A DNA stretch of 64,000 nt from Pseudomonas sp. ABC1 (lineage in GTDB: Bacteria > Pseudomonadota > Gammaproteobacteria > Pseudomonadales > Pseudomonadaceae). Below, one piece after another: positions 1 to 8,277 of the stretch. The first letter of the stretch is position 1. The number at the start of each line of letters is the position of its first letter. The notes under the pieces were generated by a model, which saw only the letters and a program-made list of their open reading frames with translations, ran no database searches and was not told where the DNA came from. The stretch lies in assembly GCF_013395055.1 (NCBI RefSeq), contig NZ_CP058349.1, forward strand, positions 930,001 to 994,000. The letters are read 5' to 3'. The translations under genes were made by a program, and so were the position numbers.

Positions 1-1
1 G

Positions 2-2719
2 ATCAGCTCGATCATGGGCGAGATCATGCAGGTCGCCATCCCCATCGACGAGGCGAAGAGCACGCCGATGCAGGTGCGCGAGTACGCCGACTGGGTGTTG
101 CGCCCGCGCCTGCTGGCGATTCCCGGCGTCGCCCAGGTCATCCCCATCGGCGGTGAAGTGCGGCAGTTCCAGGTACAGCCCGACAGCCGCCGCATGGCCG
201 CGCTGGGCATCACCCACGGCCAGTTGATCGAAGCCCTGGACGGCTTCGCCGCCAACAGTTCCGGCGGCTTTCTCGAACTCAACGGCCGCGAATACCTGAT
301 CCGCAACCTCGGCCAGACCAGCAACCTGGAAAACCTCTCCAACCTGGCCATCGGCGCCAGCGGCGGGCAACCGATCCTCTTGCGCCAGGTCGCCGAAGTC
401 AGCTTCGGCGCCGCCCTGAAACGCGGCGATGCTGGTTTCGAGGGCAGGCCCGCAGTGATCCTCGGCATCCAGAAGCAGCCCAGCGCCGACACCATCGAGC
501 TGACCCGCGCCCTGGAAGACGCCCTGCAACAGATGCAGCAATCGCTGCCGGAAAACCTGCTGCCACCCCGCGTCACCTTTCGCCAGGCGAGCTTTATCGA
601 GGCCTCCATCGAGACCTTGCAGGGCAAACTGATCGGCGCCTCGGTGTTCGTCGCGGTGATCCTGTTCTTCTTCCTCGGCACCCTGCGCCCGACGCTGATC
701 GCCCTCACCGCGATCCCGGTGTCGATCCTGATCACCGGGCTGGTGTTCAAGTACTTCGGCCTGTCGATCAACACCATGACCCTCGGTGGCTTGGCCATCG
801 CCATCGGCGGCCTGGTGGACGATGCCGTGGTCGGCGTGGAGAACGTGCTGCGACGCCTCAAGCAGCATGCCGGCAAGCAGCGCCTGCATCCGCTGGAGCT
901 GGTGGCACAAGCCACACTGGAAGTCCGCTCGGCGATCCTCTATGCCACGCTGATCATCGTGCTGGTGTTCCTGCCGCTGTTCGCCCTGCCCGGTATGGAA
1001 GGCCGCCTGTTCGTGCCGCTGGGCGTGGCCTTCATCGTCTCCACCCTGGCGTCGCTGGTGGTGTCGGTGACGGTGACACCGGTGATGTCCTTCTACCTGC
1101 TGCCACGCATGAAGTCGTTGCACCATGACGACACACGCCTGCTGCAATGGCTCAAGCGCGGTTACCGCAGTAGCCTGGAAAGCGTGCTGCGACACCCCCG
1201 CGCCGCCGTGGCGACGGCCCTGGTCGCGGTGCTGCTGGCCATGGCCAGTATCCCGCTGTTCCCCAAGACCTTCCTGCCGCCCTTCAACGAGGGCACGCTG
1301 CTGGTCGGCCTGCGCCTCAGCCCGGGTGTGACGCTGGCGGACTCCTCGGCACTGGCGCGTCAGGCCGAGGAACTGGTGATGCAGGTTCCGGAAGTGCTGC
1401 ACGTCGGTCGCCGCAGCGGTCGTGCCGAACTCGACGAGCATGCCGAAGGGGTGCACGTCAGTGAACTCGATGTCGGCCTCAAGCCCAGCGCCGAACTGGA
1501 GCGCCCGATGAGCGAGATCATCGGTGACATCCGCGCGCGCCTGGCCAGCCTGCCGGCGGCGGTCGCAGTCGGCCAGCCGATCGCCCACCGTATCGACCAC
1601 ATGCTCTCCGGGGTGCGCTCGCAGATCGCCATCAAACTGTTCGGCGAAGACCTCGACACCCTGCGCGGCCAGGCCGAAGCCCTGCGCACGCGGCTGTCGG
1701 CCATCCCCGGCCTGGCCGATCTGGAAATCGAGAAGCAGGTGCTGGCGCCGCAGATCAAGGTGCGCATCGACTACGCCGCGGCGGCCCGCCATGGCGTTGC
1801 CGCGCCGCAGATCCTCAAGACCCTGCAGGGCCTGGTGGAAGGCGAGAAGATCACCCAGATCGTCGAGCAAGGCCGGCGCTTCGCCCTGGTGCTGCGCATC
1901 CCCGAGGACGACCGCTCCCTCGCCGGTCTGGCCAACCTGATGATCGACACGCCCAACGGACCGATCCCGTTGTCGCGCCTGGCGACCATCGAAGATGGTG
2001 ACGGCCCCAACCAGATCAGTCGCGACGACGGCAAGCGCCGCATCGTGCTGTCCGCCAACGCCCAGGGCCGCGCACTATCGGACATCGTCGAGGACATCCG
2101 CCAGGTGGTGGCGCGCAACGAACTGCCGGAGGGCTACTTCATCACCCTCGGCGGGCAGTTCCAGGCCCAGGAGGAAGCCTCGCGGCTGGTCGGCCTGCTC
2201 TCGCTGGTCTCCCTGGTGCTGATGTTCGTGGTGCTCTACAGCCGCTACAAGTCGTCCGTGCTGTCGCTGCTGATCATGGCCAACATTCCGCTGGCACTGG
2301 TCGGCGCGGTGCTCGGGCTGTGGCTGTCCGGGCAACCGCTGTCGATCGCGGCACTGATCGGATTCATCACCCTGGCGGGTATCTCGGTGCGCAACGGCAT
2401 CCTCAAGGTCAGCCACTACATCAACCTGATGCGCATCGAAGGCGAGTCGTTCAACCAGGCGATGATCCTGCGCGGCTCGCTGGAGCGCCTCAGCCCGGTG
2501 CTGATGACCGCCCTGGTGACGGCCTTCGCCCTCGCCCCGCTGCTGTTCGAGGCCGAGCGTCCGGGGACGGAAATCCTGCACCCGGTGGCAGTGGTGATCT
2601 TCTCCGGGCTGGTCAGCTCGACGCTGCTCGACACCTACCTGACGCCAGTGCTGTTCTGGCTGTTCGGCGAACGCGCCAGCGAGCGCCTGTTGTCTGAAAA
2701 CGAGAGCGGCGCCTTCTGA
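2..2719 (+). CDS. Heavy-metal-type RND efflux pump inner-membrane subunit (CzcA/CusA family), 5' truncated
   Basis: This is the C-terminal ~905 residues of a proton-driven RND permease; family members are 1000-1050 residues, and the frame is open to the window edge, so the start lies upstream. It would form the trimeric inner-membrane part of a tripartite efflux system. Two clusters of membrane segments flank periplasmic porter domains. The TM4 signature near residue 266 reads AIGGLVDDAVVGVEN. In the HME subclasses, Co/Zn/Cd pumps carry DFG-x3-DG, while monovalent Cu/Ag pumps carry AIG-x2-VDAA. This copy is AIG-type but has VDDA, so it is closer to HME4/HME5 than to CzcA and its metal cannot be assigned. 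The membrane-fusion and outer-membrane partners are presumably upstream of the window. The family is certain; the substrate is open. Confidence 0.93.
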   Translation: MSSIMGEIMQVAIPIDEAKSTPMQVREYADWVLRPRLLAIPGVAQVIPIGGEVRQFQVQPDSRRMAALGITHGQLIEALDGFAANSSGGFLELNGREYLIRNLGQTSNLENLSNLAIGASGGQPILLRQVAEVSFGAALKRGDAGFEGRPAVILGIQKQPSADTIELTRALEDALQQMQQSLPENLLPPRVTFRQASFIEASIETLQGKLIGASVFVAVILFFFLGTLRPTLIALTAIPVSILITGLVFKYFGLSINTMTLGGLAIAIGGLVDDAVVGVENVLRRLKQHAGKQRLHPLELVAQATLEVRSAILYATLIIVLVFLPLFALPGMEGRLFVPLGVAFIVSTLASLVVSVTVTPVMSFYLLPRMKSLHHDDTRLLQWLKRGYRSSLESVLRHPRAAVATALVAVLLAMASIPLFPKTFLPPFNEGTLLVGLRLSPGVTLADSSALARQAEELVMQVPEVLHVGRRSGRAELDEHAEGVHVSELDVGLKPSAELERPMSEIIGDIRARLASLPAAVAVGQPIAHRIDHMLSGVRSQIAIKLFGEDLDTLRGQAEALRTRLSAIPGLADLEIEKQVLAPQIKVRIDYAAAARHGVAAPQILKTLQGLVEGEKITQIVEQGRRFALVLRIPEDDRSLAGLANLMIDTPNGPIPLSRLATIEDGDGPNQISRDDGKRRIVLSANAQGRALSDIVEDIRQVVARNELPEGYFITLGGQFQAQEEASRLVGLLSLVSLVLMFVVLYSRYKSSVLSLLIMANIPLALVGAVLGLWLSGQPLSIAALIGFITLAGISVRNGILKVSHYINLMRIEGESFNQAMILRGSLERLSPVLMTALVTAFALAPLLFEAERPGTEILHPVAVVIFSGLVSSTLLDTYLTPVLFWLFGERASERLLSENESGAF

Positions 2720-2727
2720 TGCACGAG

Positions 2728-2754
2728 ACTGGCCGGCAAGGGATGCCGGCCAGT
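2728..2754. terminator. Hairpin between converging genes
   Basis: A perfect 11-bp stem with a 5-base loop (arms 2728-2738 and 2744-2754) lies between the end of the RND gene and the end of the BrkB-family gene. The T tract on the plus side is weak (GTTTCAC). It probably serves as a shared terminator for the two converging genes. Confidence 0.7.
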
Positions 2755-2755
2755 T

Positions 2756-3631
2756 TCACTCATCCAGTAATTTCTCGCCACGATCCTTGCCCTCGGCGCT
2801 GGCATGCTCGATCACGGCATTCAGTTCTGCCCCCAACAGCAGTACCGCCGCCGAAATATAGAAATACAGCAGCAAGACAATGATCGCGCCGATGCTGCCG
2901 TAGGTGGCGTTGTAGTTGGCGAAGTTCTGCACATAGAAGCCGAAGCCCAGCGATGCGACGATCCAGATCACCACGGCCAGCACCGAGCCTGGGGTGATGA
3001 AGCGAAAGTCCTGCTCGACGTCCGGCGTCACGTAGTAAAGCAGCGCCACCGCCATCATCATCAACAGCACCACCACCGGCCAGCGCGCCCAGGCCCAGAC
3101 CACCACCACTTGCTCACGCAACCCGACATGGGTCGCCAGCCACTCCATCACCTGCGGTCCGATGATCATCAGGCCAGCGGCGAGCAGCAGCATCACAGCA
3201 ATACCGATGGTGTAGAGAAACGACAGCAGGAACAGCTTCCACAGCGGCCGCCCCTCCTCCACGTCATACGCCTTGTTCATCGCATTCATCAGCGAACGGA
3301 TGCCGCTCGAAGCCGTCCACAGCGCCACCAGGATACCGAAGGACACCAGGCCACTGTTCTGCCGCTGCAACTGGTCGATCACCGGGTTCACCTGGTCCAG
3401 CGCCACCGGCGGCAACACCAGCGTCGCCTGCTCGCGCAGCCAGTCGAAGAACTCCGGCAAGTGCAGGAAGCCGAGCATCGCCATCAGGAACAGCAGGAAC
3501 GGGAACAACGCGAACAATGCCCGATAGGCCAGCGCCGAGGCATAGGTACTCATGTCGTCTTCATTGAAGCGCTGGATCGTGCGCCAGAGCAGCGCAATGC
3601 TCCCGATACGACGCGTGTTGGCGGATTCCAT
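2756..3631 (-). CDS. YihY/BrkB-family integral membrane protein
   Basis: This 291-residue inner-membrane protein has about six hydrophobic segments. It shows the family's typical N-terminal half (a YASALAYRALFALFPF-like stretch near residues 30-45) and C-terminal half (residues around 215-275, with YGSIGAIIVLLLYFY). It belongs to the family once misnamed ribonuclease BN; the molecular function is unknown. The frame stays open upstream, but I chose the ATG at 3631 because AGGGAG lies five bases before it and the family N-terminus starts there. It converges on the RND gene across a hairpin, and its promoter must lie in the ~300-bp divergent spacer 3632-3929, where I see no other gene. Confidence 0.9.
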   Translation of the reverse strand: MESANTRRIGSIALLWRTIQRFNEDDMSTYASALAYRALFALFPFLLFLMAMLGFLHLPEFFDWLREQATLVLPPVALDQVNPVIDQLQRQNSGLVSFGILVALWTASSGIRSLMNAMNKAYDVEEGRPLWKLFLLSFLYTIGIAVMLLLAAGLMIIGPQVMEWLATHVGLREQVVVVWAWARWPVVVLLMMMAVALLYYVTPDVEQDFRFITPGSVLAVVIWIVASLGFGFYVQNFANYNATYGSIGAIIVLLLYFYISAAVLLLGAELNAVIEHASAEGKDRGEKLLDE

Positions 3632-3929
3632 GCGTACTCCCTGTGCATTTCCGATAGCAACTCGGACGGTGATTGCCGGCAAGAGTTCTACCATGCAGGG
3701 AAAGGGAAACGCACGGCGCCTGAGCGAAGCTGCAGCGCTGCAAGTGACAAAGCGGCGGCACGAACGGCAAAAGCGTTCCGGCAAGCGGAAAGACCGTGCC
3801 GCAACACGGCCCCCCGCGCGGACCCAAGGCGGCTCGCATGACGCGAGAACCCACACAGTTGGGCTGGTCAGAAGCGCTGGCATCGTACTTGCTTGAAGCC
3901 ATGGGCATTCCAGACGAACGAGATACGCC

Positions 3930-4376
3930 ATGCAGATCCAGGGAGCATCCTTTCAGGCCAACCGCCTACAGTCCTACGAAGCCGCACGCCAGAAGAACGA
4001 GGCATCCGACTTCCTCACGACCCAAGCCCAGGTCATGAGATCCAGCGACCTGAAGCCCCAGAACCATTCAACGGGCGCAGCAGGCTATGACTTCTCGGAC
4101 ATGACGCCGCAACAAGCACTGGATGCAAGCCAGGACCTGTACCAATCCGGCCAGATATCTCTCGAAGACAACCTGAAGATAGGCATGCAGGCGCTACTCG
4201 CCTTGCATTCGCCTGGTGTCAACCAGAACGAGACACTCGACTTCGTGGCTCTCTTTCGCGGCGGCATAGAGGGCGCTGACTCCAGGGGCGAGAGCCGCCA
4301 CGCTGGGCAGCTTCAATCCGCACTGGACGCCATGCTGGGAAACCAGAAGAGCAGCACCCTCAATACCTGGTCCTGA
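3930..4376 (+). CDS. Conserved hypothetical protein, cytoplasmic, 148 residues
   Basis: This is a soluble protein with no signal peptide or membrane segment. The N-terminal third is polar and probably flexible. A structured core starts near residue 53 with YDFSDMTPQQALDA and runs through a QISLEDNLKIG segment. I associate this pattern (YDF-x2-MTP...SGQ-x-SLDE) with a family of small uncharacterised proteins in pseudomonads; that is from memory and not verified. No function can be given. The ATG at 3930 has GAGA about six bases upstream. The gene stands alone and ends before a strong bidirectional terminator. Confidence 0.72.
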   Translation: MQIQGASFQANRLQSYEAARQKNEASDFLTTQAQVMRSSDLKPQNHSTGAAGYDFSDMTPQQALDASQDLYQSGQISLEDNLKIGMQALLALHSPGVNQNETLDFVALFRGGIEGADSRGESRHAGQLQSALDAMLGNQKSSTLNTWS

Positions 4377-4430
4377 ACCTGCCGACGCTGCGGCACATCG
4401 AGCCAGATGGGCAACGCAGGGCAAAGCAAC

Positions 4431-4464
4431 AAAAAAGGCCAGCATCTCTGCTGGCCTTTGTTTT
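4431..4464. terminator. Bidirectional rho-independent terminator
   Basis: An 11-bp stem (4434-4444 and 4449-4459) with loop TCTC is flanked by an A run on the left and a TTTGTTTT run on the right. It can stop both the plus-strand hypothetical gene and the minus-strand tRNA-Thr transcript. Confidence 0.88.
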
Positions 4465-4466
4465 AC

Positions 4467-4542
4467 TGGTGCCGACAATAGGAATCGAACCTACGACCTT
4501 CGCGTTACGAGTGCGCTGCTCTACCTACTGAGCTATGTCGGC
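4467..4542 (-). tRNA. tRNA-Thr (CGT)
   Basis: A 76-base tRNA including an encoded CCA. Acceptor arms GCCGACA and TGTCGGC pair, the D arm GCTC/GAGC and the T loop GGTTCGATTCC are present, and the anticodon loop CTCGTAA gives anticodon CGT. It closely resembles E. coli thrW. The last anticodon-stem pair is a mismatch (A31 against C39), although E. coli has A-T there. Confidence 0.95.
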
Positions 4543-4550
4543 GCGCGCGC

Positions 4551-4579
4551 ATTATTCAGGGTTGTCGTTCAGGACTCAA
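4551..4579 (-). promoter_or_regulatory. Sigma-70 promoter of tRNA-Thr
   Basis: On the minus strand TTGAGT is followed by 17 bases and AATAAT. The -10 ends eight bases before the tRNA 5' end, the usual spacing for a tRNA with a very short leader. The discriminator is GC-rich (GCGCGCGC). Confidence 0.65.
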
Positions 4580-4601
4580 GTACCGGGACACTGTGTACCG
4601 C

Positions 4602-5438
4602 TCAGACACGCTCTATACGATCGTCGAAGATGCGAATGGCACCCTGCTTGAACAGGCCGCCAATGGCCTTCTTGAAGTTGCCCTTGCTGACACCGAACAA
4701 ACGGCTGATCACCTCTGGAGCGCTCTTGTCACTGACCGCGAGTACGCCACCCTCCGCCGCCAGCTTGTCGAGGATCAGCGATTGCAGCGCATCCCGTGCC
4801 TGGGCACCGACCGGTTGCAGGCTCAGGCTGATCTTGCCGTCGCTGCGCAGCTCGCGAATGAAGCCACGCTCGCGCATGCCGGGGCGCAGGAATTTGAAGA
4901 CTTCGTTCTTGTGGATCAGCCCCCAGTGCTTGCCCTCGATGATCGCCTTGTAGCCCAGGTCCGTGGGCTCGACGATCAACAGGTCGACCTCGTCGCCCAC
5001 CTTGTACTGCGCCGGGACGTTGTCCAGGTGACGATCCAGGCGTGCCGAAGCGGTGATGCGCCGGGTGCGGGTGTCGAGGTAGACATAGACGACGCAGTAG
5101 TCGCCGACTTGCAGCGGCTGCTTCTCCTCCGAGTGAGGCAGCAACAGGTCCTTCGGCAACCCCCAGTCGAGGAACAGGCCGGTACGGTTGATCTCCACCA
5201 CCTTGAGGCTGGCGAACTCACCGACCTGGACCTTGGGTTTCTGTGTGGTCGCGATCAGCCGGTCGTCACTGTCGAGGTAAACGAAAACGTTCAGCCAGTC
5301 GTCTACCTCGGTGTCTGCACCCTTGGGAACATAGCGATTGGGCAGCAGGATTTCGCCGTCGGCGCCACCATCCAGATACAGGCCAAAGCTGGTGTGCTTG
5401 ACGATTGCCAGGCTGTTGTAGCGTCCGACCAAGGCCAT
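4602..5438 (-). CDS. cvfB: CvfB-family S1-domain RNA-binding protein
   Basis: 278 residues, a usual length for the CvfB/YitL family. The N-terminal part is a series of S1-like OB folds (about 5-65, 70-135, 145-215), with typical beta-strand pieces such as GLYLDGGADGEILLP and GLFLDWGLPKDLLLP. The C-terminal ~60 residues form a winged helix (SRLFGVSKGNFKKAIGGLFKQG). In Gram-positive bacteria the family affects virulence regulator expression; in Pseudomonas the role is unknown. It lies upstream of tRNA-Thr on the same strand but is separated by that gene's own promoter. Family assignment is solid; function is not known. Confidence 0.9.
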   Translation of the reverse strand: MALVGRYNSLAIVKHTSFGLYLDGGADGEILLPNRYVPKGADTEVDDWLNVFVYLDSDDRLIATTQKPKVQVGEFASLKVVEINRTGLFLDWGLPKDLLLPHSEEKQPLQVGDYCVVYVYLDTRTRRITASARLDRHLDNVPAQYKVGDEVDLLIVEPTDLGYKAIIEGKHWGLIHKNEVFKFLRPGMRERGFIRELRSDGKISLSLQPVGAQARDALQSLILDKLAAEGGVLAVSDKSAPEVISRLFGVSKGNFKKAIGGLFKQGAIRIFDDRIERV

Positions 5439-5577
5439 GACGAATTCCCCAGTAAATGAAAGCGGTGGATTCTAGCAGCCCGCTGGGCCTGGCAGGCGAA
5501 CGATGGTGCGGTGCTTCTTAGCGGGTGTCGGTGGTGTTTGTAGAAAAAGCTCGTTGTCCATAAGCCCGCGCACCTGG

Positions 5578-5597
5578 GTTCCCGCCTACGCGGGAAC
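5578..5597. repeat. Short palindrome of a common dispersed type
   Basis: GTTCCCGC and GCGGGAAC are separated by four bases (CTAC). The surrounding sequence (GTTCCCGCCTACGCGGGAAC) matches a short palindromic repeat that I recall as widespread in proteobacterial intergenic regions. Copy number in this genome cannot be seen from the window. Confidence 0.6.
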
Positions 5598-5658
5598 GAC
5601 GAGTGGTGTTGTTTTCATGCTGTGCTTTTCCTTATGGGCGCTTCGGTATTGACTGCGG

Positions 5659-5756
5659 GCCCGGCCAGCCCCTCGGAGCAACCTTCGCCGACAGGGACGT
5701 CGGCGAAGAGCCCCATGGATGGGTTCATGCGTGTTGCGTAGAGGGGCTGGTCGGGT
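5659..5756. repeat. Nested palindromic (MITE-like) element
   Basis: Outer arms 5659-5674 and 5741-5756 pair over 16 positions with only G-T wobbles. Inside them GCAAC (5678-5682) pairs with GTTGC (5733-5737). At the centre a perfect 10-bp hairpin (5683-5692 with 5699-5708) encloses six bases. The three-stem design is typical of small non-autonomous repeats rather than of a terminator. Confidence 0.5.
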
Positions 5757-5861
5757 TCGCAACACCACGGACGTCAGGACAGCGCAAACGATTCATGGCC
5801 AACCACAGCTTGCCAATCCAGTTGCAAAGCACGCCGGCACAACGACCCAAGAGCCATCCAC

Positions 5862-7016
5862 TCACCCCTCCTCAAGACCAACCCGCAGAACCTTGCCCTT
5901 GGCCTCGTCGGTCAGCAGGTAGAGATAGCCGTCCGGCCCCTGGCGAACGTCGCGGATGCGCACTTTCAGGTCCTTGAGCAAGCGCTCCTCATGCACGATA
6001 CGGTCGCCGTCCAGTTGCAGGCGGATCAGCGAGCGGTCGGCCAGGGCGCCAATGAACAGGTTGTGCTGCCAGGGTGCGAAACGGTCCGCCTGGTAGAACG
6101 CCATGCCGCTGATCGCGGGTGACTTCTCCCAGACATGGTGCGGTGACTCGGTGCCTGCAACCTCCTTGCCCTGCGCCTCGGGGATCGGCAGGAAGCTGTA
6201 GTTGACGCCGTGGGTCGCCTTGGGCCAACCGTAGTTCAAGCCCGCCTTGGGAATATTGATCTCATCGCCACCGCGCGGGCCGTGTTCGTGGGTCCACAGT
6301 GCACCGGTCCAGGGGTTGACCGCCGCGCCCTGCTGATTGCGGTGCCCATAGGACCAGATTTCCTCCCGCGCACCGGCACGCCCGACGAAGGGGTTGTCCT
6401 GCGGCACCTTGCCGTCGGCCTGCAACCGGACCAGCTTGCCCTGCAACTTGTCCAGGTCCTGGGCCGTGGCGCGCTCATTGTTCTCGCCAAGGGCGATGAA
6501 CAGCAGGCCGTCGGCATCGAAAGCCAGGCGGGAACCGAAGTGCAGGCCCGTGGAAAGTTTCGGCTCCTGGCGGAAGATCACCTGGAAGTTTTCCAGGCTG
6601 CGCAGGTCATCGCTCAGTCGGCCACGGCCAACGGCCGTCCCCGCCTTGCCGTCAGAGCCCTGCTCGGCGTAACTGAGATAGACCAGTCGGTCCTGGGCAA
6701 ACGTGGGCGACAGTTGCACATCGAGCAAACCGCCCTGCCCTTGGGCAAAAACCTTGGGCAAGCCCTGCAACGGCTCGGAGAGTTCGCCATCGGCCTGGAG
6801 CAGCCGCAGGCGACCAGGACGTTCCGTCACCAGCAGACGCAGTTCGCCATCCACAGGGATGAAGGCCAGCCCCCAGGGATTTTCCAGCCCCGTCGCGACT
6901 TCCTCGACCGAGATCCGGCCCTGTTCGCTGGTGTAGTGACGCAGCTTTTCTTCACTGGCCAGCACGGTCGCCGACACTCCCATACAGCACACAAAAGCCA
7001 ATGATCGACGCAGCAT
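5862..7016 (-). CDS. Periplasmic PQQ-type aldose sugar dehydrogenase (YliI/Asd family)
   Basis: 384 residues with a Sec signal peptide (cleavage after about VLAS, residue 21) and then a six-bladed beta-propeller of the GSDH family. Visible signatures are GLENPWGLAFIP near 42-53, GGLLDVQLSP near 95, STGLHFGSRLAFDADG near 154-170 (with the His expected to be the catalytic base) and EHGPRGGDEIN near 235. It should oxidise aldoses outside the inner membrane using bound PQQ and pass electrons to the respiratory chain; the substrate cannot be read from sequence. The window also has pqqF but no pqqABCDE. The gene is transcribed alone, and the hypothetical lipoprotein gene diverges upstream. Confidence 0.88.
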   Translation of the reverse strand: MLRRSLAFVCCMGVSATVLASEEKLRHYTSEQGRISVEEVATGLENPWGLAFIPVDGELRLLVTERPGRLRLLQADGELSEPLQGLPKVFAQGQGGLLDVQLSPTFAQDRLVYLSYAEQGSDGKAGTAVGRGRLSDDLRSLENFQVIFRQEPKLSTGLHFGSRLAFDADGLLFIALGENNERATAQDLDKLQGKLVRLQADGKVPQDNPFVGRAGAREEIWSYGHRNQQGAAVNPWTGALWTHEHGPRGGDEINIPKAGLNYGWPKATHGVNYSFLPIPEAQGKEVAGTESPHHVWEKSPAISGMAFYQADRFAPWQHNLFIGALADRSLIRLQLDGDRIVHEERLLKDLKVRIRDVRQGPDGYLYLLTDEAKGKVLRVGLEEG

Positions 7017-7147
7017 GAATCACCTCCATGAATGGATTGAGCGGACAACGGTACCAGGCCCTGCGTGTCAGACAACCCGACGCCCACAGCGTTTCCCTCG
7101 CCAGCCCCAACAGGCATACTGGGCCGACTACGACGGAGGGAATACCG

Positions 7148-7708
7148 ATGAAGAGAGCCGGGCTGATCGTGCTGCTGGCAACCCTTGGCGGCTGTGCCTC
7201 GCAGCCGTGCACGCTGGATAGCAGCGATGCGGCCTGCCGGACGGAGCGGCTGTTGTTCCAGAACGATCTGATGCAGGCCAAGATACTGGCCTCGCTGGGG
7301 GACGAAGAAGGCTACGAGCTGGCCAGCGCCCTGCTAGAGCGTAGCGCGCGCCTGGACCAACGCGGCGAGACCGAGTTCTACCGCGCCATCCTGCTGATCC
7401 GTCAGGCCGCGCCCACCGCCGACGTCCAGTCGCTGCTGGAGCAAGCGGCGGACAAAGGCCATCCCCATGCCACGGCCCTGCTCTACAAAATGCATGCACA
7501 ACCCTACTTGCTGGAGGAGGCCGACCCGCAGCAGGCCGATCACTACCGACAGGCCTACAGCCAGTTGGATGTAGCACGCAGCGGCTACCCTTCCTTCGAA
7601 AAAGCCCTGGAGCTGGTCAGCCAACTGGTGCAGCCACCACCACGACCAGACAGCGGCGCGCCAGCGCTGTGCCTCCAGTATTGCCAGAGCGACACTCCAA
7701 CGCCCTGA
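7148..7708 (+). CDS. Small putative lipoprotein, function unknown
   Basis: 186 residues. A signal peptide ends in LGGC, a lipobox with Cys16 as the lipidated residue. The mature part is largely helical and resembles a short Sel1/TPR-like solenoid (repeated ALLERSARLD and LLEQAADKGHPHATALLYKM units), which suggests protein-protein contact in the periplasm. The ATG at 7148 was chosen because GGAGGG lies before it; the same frame runs further upstream without a signal peptide. The C-terminus has a CLQYC pair. I do not recognise the protein. Confidence 0.72.
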   Translation: MKRAGLIVLLATLGGCASQPCTLDSSDAACRTERLLFQNDLMQAKILASLGDEEGYELASALLERSARLDQRGETEFYRAILLIRQAAPTADVQSLLEQAADKGHPHATALLYKMHAQPYLLEEADPQQADHYRQAYSQLDVARSGYPSFEKALELVSQLVQPPPRPDSGAPALCLQYCQSDTPTP

Positions 7709-7760
7709 AACCCTGCTGCTGGCAACCCCGGATAACCTCCTGCGATGAACCAAAAGCGGC

Positions 7761-7791
7761 CCACGGCGCTCAATTTCAATGAGCGCCGTGG
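7761..7791. terminator. Perfect hairpin after the lipoprotein gene
   Basis: A perfect 12-bp stem (7761-7772 with 7780-7791) and a seven-base loop sit 50 bases after the stop. There is no T run, so it may be a processing or weak termination signal. It lies before the next small gene in the same direction. Confidence 0.45.
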
Positions 7792-7846
7792 CGCAATCAT
7801 CGAACGAGCAGCGCCTGCCAGGGCGGTGCTCGATGGAGGAAATACC

Positions 7847-8134
7847 ATGAAGACATCTACCTGCGCATTGCTGGCCGGCCTTCTGGCAAGCCCTGTTGCA
7901 CTGGCCTGTACAGTGGACGAAGCGAACGAGAAAGCCGCCCGATTGGCTGAGCGTGTCAACCAGCTCACCTTGTCCGACCCGGAACGGGCCAGGGAGATAA
8001 ACGAAGAACTCCACCAGATGGATCTCAAGCGCAGCGAAGAACAGCTGGGTGACGAATGCCAGGCCTATGACATTCGTCTCAAGCACCTGGAGCAGGCCGA
8101 GCGCCGGGCCGACATTCCTTCCGTCAGCGAATGA
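7847..8134 (+). CDS. Small periplasmic protein, function unknown
   Basis: 95 residues. An N-terminal signal peptide ends at about ALA-C (residues 18-21), and the remaining ~75 residues are highly charged and helical (for example RAREINEELHQMDLKRSEEQ). Two cysteines remain after cleavage (Cys21 and one near residue 66) and could form a disulfide. The ATG at 7847 follows GGAGGAAATACC. An earlier in-frame ATG at 7745 would remove the signal peptide from the N-terminus, so I rejected it. The gene precedes the diguanylate cyclase on the same strand. No family was recognised. Confidence 0.68.
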   Translation: MKTSTCALLAGLLASPVALACTVDEANEKAARLAERVNQLTLSDPERAREINEELHQMDLKRSEEQLGDECQAYDIRLKHLEQAERRADIPSVSE

Positions 8135-8277
8135 CGCCGGCGATCGAACACGAAGCATTCCAGACAGGTACAATGGCCACACCCCGCCGGATGTCATCGG
8201 CGGGGAACTGCCTCGACGCGCATGCCACACCCCGCGCCGACCGCAGACCCCGGATATCCAGCGTCCCGTTCGACAAC

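Larger units (their letters stand above)
5439..5861. other. Gene-less spacer carrying palindromic repeats
   Basis: No open frame here has coding character. The stretch holds a short inverted repeat (5578-5597) and a larger nested palindromic element (5659-5756), described separately. The promoter of cvfB should lie in its left part and the 3' end of the sugar dehydrogenase transcript in its right part. Confidence 0.6.

Noticed and set aside
2804..3841. Plus-strand His/Gln-rich open frame of 345 codons
   Set aside because: It is antisense to the BrkB-family gene, whose hydrophobic segments produce this composition on the other strand.
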